Assembly: GCA_001600175.1 (NCBI GenBank)
Contig: BCJC01000003.1
Location: 1,550,001-1,614,000, forward strand
Direction: 5' to 3'
Source: Erythrobasidium yunnanense
Taxonomy: Eukaryota; Basidiomycota; Cystobasidiomycetes; Erythrobasidiales; Erythrobasidiaceae
DNA: 64,000 nt
A model generated the notes under the pieces. It was not told the origin of the DNA, did not search any database, and saw only the letters and a program-made list of their open reading frames with translations. Positions 57,046-64,000 of this stretch are shown one piece after another; the first letter of the stretch is position 1; each line of letters begins with the position of its first letter. The position numbers and the translations under genes are program-made.

Positions 57046-57190
57046 AAGTGAAAGAACAGGTCGGGCGTCTCCAACGTCGCTTATATTCACGCTTTGCAAT
57101 AGAATGCTATAGACTGTATACCGCCAATCGTATAGCACTGCAACTCGATTTCAACTGGTTGTTTGACTTGGCTCCCGACAACTTAGCATC

Positions 57191-59183
57191 ATGCAGGTCG
57201 AAGGATCCATGCCCGAGCAGGACCTCGCTGCAGAGACAAGCAAGGCCACGTCAAAGAATAGCAAGTTTGGCAGTAAGAAGACTCGTAAAGCAGCTAACAT
57301 CTATGCCAGTCCGCCTGCTGGACCTGCCTGTCGAAGTCGTGAGCTTCCAGACCTTTCTGCTGGGAGCATAAGCCAATGAAGCTCCCATTACAGCTCGACA
57401 ACATTATGGCATGCTCGTCGACCTCTGCTTTGCGCGCCATCGGCTCTGCGTGCAAATTGACGCGTAGTATCGCAGTATGTTTACCGCTCATTCTGATGGC
57501 GCATGACGGCTTACACACGACCACAGGCGCCTTTCCTCTTTGCTAGTATCAATCTGGACAATCTGAATCCCAAGAAACTGAGCGAGGCCTTCAGTGATCT
57601 CGCCAGCTGGCTTCACGTCCGAAAGCTCGCATGCAGGGTTACAGCACCCTACGACTACAGTACATCTGAAGCTACACAGCGTCTAACATCAAAATACATC
57701 AAGCTACTTCTAGGACTGATTGGGAAGCGGATCAAGGCCTTGCAGCTGAACGTCGATTTGAGCGCCTACCACCGGGACGAAGAAGATGACGATGATCCAG
57801 GTGTGGAAGCCGCGGAAACATCAGAAGCAGTGCAAGAGTTGCTTGATATAGCCGACACGTACCATCTCCATCTCAGCTACAAGCATTGGCACTGGAACCA
57901 CGATGATGAGCAGGAGGCAACATGGCCAACTTTTCATCTTCCTCTACTTGGAGGTTTCGGCGTGGACAAGGTGACCCGAGTGAAGCTTGAGCAGTTCAAT
58001 AGCTTTTACTGGGGCCAGAATGGGGATTTCACCCGTCCCATTCAAGTGGAGAATGACCTTCGCACAAGACTATTAAGTTTTATCAATCTAAGAGAGCTCA
58101 CATTGGAGAAGTGCCGTCTGTCACAACGTATGTCAACAATGGCCCTGCCAGGTCTCACTCACCTTACGCTGCACTTCACGCCTATCGGATCAGACAAGGA
58201 ACAAGATCCGGACGAGGAAATAGATCTCGAGACGTTCGATGCATCTGCCTGCCTATCGCTCATCACTTCGAGCAGAGAGACACTCATCAGACTGGTGCTA
58301 AAAGGCGTAGACATGGAGCCAGAGGACATCATTACGCTTCCTTGCCTGTTGTTCCTACAGATGGACGATTGCGGTCTCTTTCCTTTTCTTGAATATGCTC
58401 ACATGCCAAAACTCTCGACCATGAAGATCTTGCATAGCACTGTCAATCTGGAGGGCATCAACAGCTACTTTTGTAATGGCGACACTCTCCCTTCACTCAA
58501 GTTCTTTCAGCTCTATGCCTGCGAGCTCGAAGGCGAGGAAGACTTCGCCAACACATACACAATGTTGAAGAGCAGCTGTCAATACCGCGGGGTCAAGCTC
58601 AGACTTACGCACGTAAATCGAGTCTTCGATGCTTGGCTGGATAGGGACAAGGTGGCAGCCCTGGCAGACAATATCAAAGACATCAAAATCACACTCTCCT
58701 CACATAACGAGCAGCGAGACTACCTCCATATAATCGCCCCCGCTCTGTGTGAGCTTGACCTCTCCCTCAGCTTCACATTACAGGGGGACATGGGCACAGG
58801 ACATTTGGCTACAGGAGATATCTTGCACTTCCTGGAGAGGTTTCACTCTCCATCCTTATGCGAATTGAGCATCAACTTCTCTTCACCCACGGTCGAGTAT
58901 CTACTTGAATTCCACAAGGCCATCAATTCAGGCTCCTTCCGAGCACAGTTTCCCTACTGCAAAACCATCAAAGGCAGCATCACTACCGATACAGAATCGC
59001 TCTGGGAGGCTAAGCACAATCGACCAAAGCAAATTTCTGGGTGAGCAGCTGCATACCCCCTATCTGCAGAATCTCACTGACGCGTCTAATAGATGGCTGA
59101 AGGAAAATATTCTAAAGGCCTGCAAAGAGCAGCGTATCGATGCCACGGGAATCGTTTGGAAGAATGCCAGAATGGTCGTCTAG
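57191..59183 (+). CDS. F-box-like protein, array copy 7 (subgroup 2)
   Basis: Leader MQVEGSMPEQDLAAETSKAT, then IRLLDLPVEV, an intron, and LDNIMACSSTSALRAIGSAC with KLTRSIA, clearly diverged from copies 1-6. The body APFLFASINLDNLNPKKLSE replaces the usual SRYLFA start; it carries LRELTLEKCRLSQRMSTMAL and LHIIAPALCELDLSLSFTLQ, an acidic insert (DEEDDDDPG), and the C-block SSPTVEYLLEFHKAINSGSF instead of FIDYLQ. GSITTDTESLWEAKHNRPKQ precedes the last exon WLKENILKACKEQRIDATGI, ending NARMVV. Copies 7 and 8 form a distinct pair. Confidence 0.7.
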
Positions 59184-59438
59184 AACAGTCTTGTAGCTTG
59201 ACGAGCGGGGATGCCGCTCATAAAAGGCTATATGGATACTCGCAGTCATTACTTCTGAAGCAAAAGTCAGTTTCCTCAGGCTGACGTCTAGTCGTGGGGA
59301 GCGCATCAACAGCAGGGAAGTATACACAATTGAATGTGGAGTAGAGTTGTGCCATTCGTTGTTGCGTAACATTGCTATCTTCGTGAAGGCACCGTTTACA
59401 CTTCTTCTTACGGTTGGATGCAGACAACTGGCGAAATC

Positions 59439-61418
59439 ATGGATATTGAGAAGATCACGTCGAAGAGCAAGCATGACCTGCAAAGTACGAATGGTTGAGC
59501 CTATAGGCTGAGATCTCTTATGCCAGTGGGCCTGCTGGACCTGCCTGTCGAAATCGTGAGATTCCGGGCACCCGGTCAGATTGACATGCTCGCTCAAGCG
59601 GTCCCTCCACACAGCTCAGCAATGTTATGGCACACTCTTCCACCTCATCATTGCGCGATTTTGGGTCTGCCTCCAAGTTCACGCGCGCCCTTGCTGTGTG
59701 TTTACATCGCATGACTTCCTCGTAGAAACCTGCTGAGCTGCGCTGCATTCAGGCTCCGTATCTCTTCGCTAGCATACATCTGGACAAACTTGAGCCATCG
59801 AGATTGGGCGAAATCTTTCGCGACTTGTCACACCTCCCTTCCGTTCGCAAGCTTGCCTGCAAAGTCAACGCGCCTTACGATTATGGTACTTCCTACGACA
59901 AGAAGAACCTGCAGCTCAAGTATGTCAACTTACTCCTTGGTCTCATCGGCAATCGCTTGAAGGCTTTGCGGATATCCATGAAGCTAGGCATGGCTGTGTT
60001 AAATCCAGAGGACGGGCAGAGTAACGTCATCAGCCAAGCTCAGCATTCAGAAGCAGTAAAGCAACTTATTGATGCCTCTGATACCTATCACCTCCGTCTG
60101 TGCTATAAGCACTGGATGCTGAAGACGGAAGAGCCGGAGACTGTCTGGCAAACCTTTTCCCTCCCCCTGCTCAAGGAGTTAAACGCCGAAAAGGTCACTG
60201 CAGTCCGACTGCATTGCTACAGAAGCTATTACTGGAGTCAGAACGCCAACGGACCGCCTCTCGCTACTCTAGAGCAAGACCTCCGCCAAGGGCTGTCGAG
60301 CTTTTCCAATCTGAAGAGTCTCACTCTCAGAGACTGTCGCCTCTCTCAACACATCGCTACGCTGGCTGTGCCAGGTCTGACGACCCTCGGCCTGCTCTTC
60401 TCGGATTTCGGATCAGACGAGGAGCATCAGGACCAGGATGAGGTGGAAAATAACAGCAGTGATGTCGCTACCTCTATTTCTCTTATCACTGCCAGTCAGC
60501 AGACGCTTGTCGAATTGTACATCAAGGGGCTCCGTATCCCGCTCACCGATACCATCCTTCTGCCATACCTTCAAGAATTAACGATCGAGGATTGCGACCC
60601 GTTTCCTCTCCTCGAGTATGCTCACATGCCGAGCCTCATTTCGCTAGATTTCGACAGTGTGCCAATAAATCTGGAAACCCTGAATACATACTTCAGCAAG
60701 ACGGAGTCCCTTCCAAGTCTCTGTTTCTTCCACATTGACGAGTGCGATCTAGGAGAACAAGAAGATTTTGCAAACATGTACAGTCTCCTGAAGACAGAGT
60801 GCCATCGTCGGAAGGTCAAGCTTAGACTTCACAATATGGAAGGAGCCTTCGATGGATGGATGGACAGGGACAAGATAGCAGCTATGGCAGACAATCTGAA
60901 GGATCTCAAAGTCACACTCTCCTCGTACGCCGAAAGCCGAGATTACCCTCACATCATTGCGCCCGCACTTACGGACCTCCAACTCAGCCTCAGTATCGAC
61001 TTAACAGAAGATGCGGGATTCACTCATCTGGCAACTGCGGATATAGTTGCTTTCCTTAGAAAGTTTCACGCCTTTTATCTACGCAATCTAACCATCAAGT
61101 TCTCCGCACCCACGGTCGACTACCTGCTTGACTTTCACAATTTCATCGATTCCGGGTCTTTTCGAGAGCAGTTTCGCTGTTGCACCGTCATCAAAGGCAG
61201 CATTACCACTAACGTAGGATCACATTGGGAAGCTAAGGATGGCCGACCAAAACAGATGTCGGGGTAAGCCCTACACAGTCAAGTATGGACGATCACTTAC
61301 ACGATCACTTACCAAAATGCTTGACAGATGGCTGAAGGAAAACATCTTAAGGGTATGCGAGGAAGATTATTTGGATGCCACGGGAATCGTTTGGCAAAAT
61401 GCCAAGTTGGTCATTTAG
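59439..61418 (+). CDS. F-box-like protein, array copy 8 (subgroup 2)
   Basis: A short leader MDIEKITSKSKHDLQ (ATG at 59439) splices by a GTACGA donor to MGLLDLPVEI; starting at the ATG at 59520 would skip this exon, and comparison with copy 7 favours 59439. Next exon: LSNVMAHSSTSSLRDFGSAS, KLTRALA; then APYLFASIHLDKLEPSRLGE. Body closely parallels copy 7 (HIIAPALTDLQLSLSIDLTE; SAPTVDYLLDFHNFIDSGSF). GSITTNVGSHWEAKDGRPKQ leads to the last exon WLKENILRVCEEDYLDATGI, ending NAKLVI at 61418. It is the right end of the array. Confidence 0.7.
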
Positions 61419-61715
61419 GGCGACTTTGCAGCCCAGCGCGGCGAAAAGGAATGCCGCTCATACAAGCCAAGTGAACGTGCAACCTCGCAGTCAAACAATA
61501 TACCGCAAAAATGAGGTCCGCATCCAGACAAGAAGCCGGATTACGTAAGTTAGTGGGCGTACAGCAGAGGCATCAAGATGTAACAGAGTGCTTTGCATCG
61601 CTGTAGAGCTACCAAATGACATGCTGCCTGCTACCAGATTTACGAGAAGTCTTCTTCTTTGCCTTTGGCGATAGCCGATTCCCTTTCTTTCGGACTTGAC
61701 AATACCCAATCCAAG

Positions 61716-62513
61716 ATGCGCTCTCTATCAATTTTACTTGCTCTTTCAGCCTCGCTCGTTCCAGCAGCGCTGGCTGTCCCTACCATCCAGCTGCCCGACC
61801 TCATCATCGATCCGCTGAGCTGGAGTGCCGGAAGCGATGGCAGCGTCCATGCAGCAGGCGGCTGGACCTTCGTCGACTGTGGTGTGTGCCATTTGAATAC
61901 AGAAGCAGTAATTAGACGCTGATTCTGCCTGTCTCGTTGCGATTCAAGGCGAGCCCGAGGACGCCATCGAGATCAAGTCACTCAAGGTCACGCCAGATCC
62001 GCCAGTCCCAGGCCAGAGAATGACCATCTACGCTGATGGACACGCGAACCAGCGCATAGATGTCCGCTGATTCCCTCAAAATGCCAATCTCGAACGAGAG
62101 CTGACGACGGTCATCGCCCCCCTTTCAGGAAGGAGCCTATGCGGACGTTGTGGTCAAGCTGGGACTCATCAAGCTAATCCAGAAGCGATTCAACATCTGT
62201 GACGAGCTGTGCGTGCTTGTCCGACCTTCTACAAGTTCCCAGCTCATGACGATCCCTCACGCAGTCGCAACTCGAATGCTACCATACAATGCCCTATCGA
62301 GGCCGGCGACCATGCTATTGTGCAGAGTGTAGATCTGCCCAAGGAGATTCCCAAGGGTGCGTAAGCTACAGTAAGACCACGGCATCCGCTGATCCGGATC
62401 GCATATCTCTCACAGCCAAGTTCACCGTCAACGCACAAGCTTACACTCAGCCTCCCGAAGTACCGATGGCATGTGCAACTATTATCATCGACTTCATGGA
62501 CCATAGGCTCTAG
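61716..62513 (+). CDS. NPC2: NPC2-type lipid-transfer protein (ML domain, PG/PI transfer protein)
   Basis: The signal peptide MRSLSILLALSASLVPAALA precedes VPTIQLPDLIIDPLSWSAGS and a cysteine near GWTFVDCG. After a short intron EPEDAIEIKSLKVTPDPPVP and GQRMTIYADG match the ML-domain core. The third exon is EGAYADVVVKLGLIKLIQKR with FNICDEL; a fourth gives NSNATIQCPIEAGDHAIVQS and VDLPKEIPKAKFTVNAQAYT follows over one more intron, ending FMDHRL. Four introns restore one frame of about 175 residues, usual for the family. Members bind sterols or phospholipids in the vacuole/lysosome lumen. The start at 61716 is chosen because it opens the signal peptide. Confidence 0.9.
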
Positions 62514-62785
62514 GCAACGATGATGCCAGCAGCTCATTTGGCCGATCTTCCAAGCACATAACTTTGTAATCTTATGTTCGCCAGCATGTATTCACATAAC
62601 TCTGTCCCTTTTATGTATATATCTTCGTCTTTCCAAGCTATGCGACTGCTTCATACTCAATATCGTTGACCCGGCTCATCATATCGCTAACTTGACCATC
62701 TCGCAACTCGTTCGCATCAAGTTGGCTTCTACCTCACACCATCCATAGCACCTCCTCTGGTTTTGCGGTTCCTTTTCGACAGCGA

Positions 62786-64000
62786 ATGCAGTATGCTCGA
62801 CTTGCAGCCCAAACTTCGTCCTCCGTCCGCCTACAGAAGAGGAAGCTTGGAGCGGTAGCACGAATCCTACAATGCACATTTCATGGCGGAAACCACCTGC
62901 TTAACCTTTCTGTACGTTTGCAAGCTCGCTGTCCCAAGTCGTACCCTTTCATGCAGCTGACTCCGACTTTATCGCAAAGCCTGGCCGATCTTCTGCGCTT
63001 TCTTCGCATGCCAGATATCAGAGTACTGATAGCAGGGGAAGGACTACTGATATCGATCGCGTAAGCTTGCGGAAAGGCAATAGGAACTACGCTTTGGCTG
63101 ACCTTTATCGCAGGATTTCATTCTGTCTATCTTGCAAGCACAACCTTCGGCTAGAGACTCGAGATCATATCTCAGAGCATTCGCTTCAGAGCACCAGTCG
63201 AAAGACAAGCAGAAAGCATCCGCTTTGTTTGGCAAGCCTTTGGCAGGCACAGCTGGATCGGATACGCTGGCGATGACAGAAGCTACAACGACATCAGCCT
63301 CAGTGATAGCCGAGGATGCCAATCCGCTTGTGGAAGAGATTCTCAATCCCATCACAAGGCATACAGCCGTGGTCAAGGTACAAGGTCCATTTACGGCGCG
63401 CCAGCGGCATAGCATAGCAGAAGGTCTTATATACCTGCAGCGGCTTGGCTTGGTCAGTATCATTGTCGTCGACGATGAGGCCTGGGCAAATGCTGGTCAT
63501 ATCGGGTCAAGCGCAGCCCAACTGCGGAAGGAGATGGTGCAAATAGCACAAGCACTCGCCGAAGAGTTCGAGAGTATGGGAGGAAGAGCGATCCCGCTAG
63601 TGAAGAGTCTCTTTCGCCTGAAAAGTCAGTCGTCTACGGCAGAGCTGCATGAAGAGGCTTCTTCACCATTCGGAAACCCTACTACAGAAGTCGAGTCGCT
63701 CGAACAGCTCAAGTCGGCTATATCGCGCGGCGAAGTTCCCATCATACCTCCGATAGCCTACGATGCGGACTTGGCGGCGGTAGCAGTCCATTCAAACGAT
63801 GCAATCAAGGCTTTAGTGGAAGCTCTAGCTGCAGAGGGTCATAAGCAGCAGTCTCGTACCTGTCATGGCAAGCTATGCAGTCATTTAGATCATCAACTCC
63901 ATGACATCGACCTAACACCCTTGCGAATGATGGTAATCAACCGCGAAGGTGGTATACCGTCACCTGCTCGCGGCGGCAACCCACACCTCAGCGTCAATCT
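62786..64000 (+). CDS. ARG2: Mitochondrial N-acetylglutamate synthase (amino-acid acetyltransferase), 3' end outside window
   Basis: Catalyses the first step of arginine synthesis, acetyl-CoA plus glutamate to N-acetylglutamate. The 5' exon begins MQYARLAAQTSSSVRLQKRK, Arg-rich and without acids, a likely mitochondrial presequence; the first joint was not resolved. From about 63114 the main exon reads DFILSILQAQPSARDSRSYL, then HTAVVKVQGPFTARQRHSIA and LQRLGLVSIIVVDDEAW of the amino-acid-kinase-like domain, then LRMMVINREGGIPSPARGGN and PHLSVNL at the window edge. The acetyltransferase (GNAT) domain lies beyond. It is the only clearly partial known gene here. Confidence 0.85.

Noticed and set aside
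59520-59714. Start of F-box copy 8 at the ATG at 59520
   Set aside because: That ATG lies in the intron/acceptor context TTATGCCAG shared with copy 7; a leader exon at 59439 fits better.
1-64000. Transposons, virus-like elements, rRNA, CRISPR arrays
   Set aside because: No reverse transcriptase, integrase, transposase, terminal repeat pair, capsid-like frame or spaced identical repeats recognised by eye.

Overview
The window is nuclear DNA of a fungus, most likely a basidiomycete. Genes are compact and intron-rich: introns are mostly 40-70 bp with GT...AG ends, often several per gene, and both strands are used. A fused allantoicase/ureidoglycolate lyase, a DUF6533-like seven-helix protein and basidiomycete-style short BTB proteins point the same way. 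The genus cannot be fixed from the sequence. Gene spans below are from first start codon to stop and include introns; I deduced splice joints by eye.

Region 1 (1-19.6 kb) is mostly single-copy genes: an RBMX2/Ist3-type splicing factor, a seven-helix membrane protein, proteasome subunit RPN2, a putative secreted or membrane-anchored zincin, the 75-kDa subunit of complex I, two unrecognised genes and a small multi-pass membrane protein.

Region 2 (20.3-30.2 kb) is a family of six short BTB/POZ-like genes, all on the minus strand. Four look intact and two carry frame disruptions. An MFS transporter of the Dal5/allantoate-permease type sits between the fifth and sixth copies on the opposite strand.

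Region 3 (30.4-43.3 kb) holds an RBM39-type splicing factor, RIO2 kinase, the allantoicase-ureidoglycolate lyase fusion with paired GATA sites in its short promoter, a single-pass membrane protein, a secreted polysaccharide deacetylase and a disordered protein.

Region 4 (43.8-61.4 kb) is an uninterrupted head-to-tail array of eight paralogous F-box-like genes, all on the plus strand and about 130-260 bp apart. They share the same exon plan: a short leader, an F-box split by an intron, one exon of roughly 490-510 codons with leucine-rich character, and a separate short last exon with a conserved W-[LI]-K start. Six look intact and two (copies 4 and 5) are disrupted. An NPC2-type lipid-transfer gene and the start of mitochondrial N-acetylglutamate synthase close the window.

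The most notable signal is the close occurrence of two lineage-expanded families, BTB-like and F-box-like. Both are families whose known members often act as substrate adaptors of cullin-RING ubiquitin ligases. Both arrays mix intact and decaying copies, as expected of birth-and-death evolution. No virus-like element, transposon, CRISPR array or rRNA was recognised.
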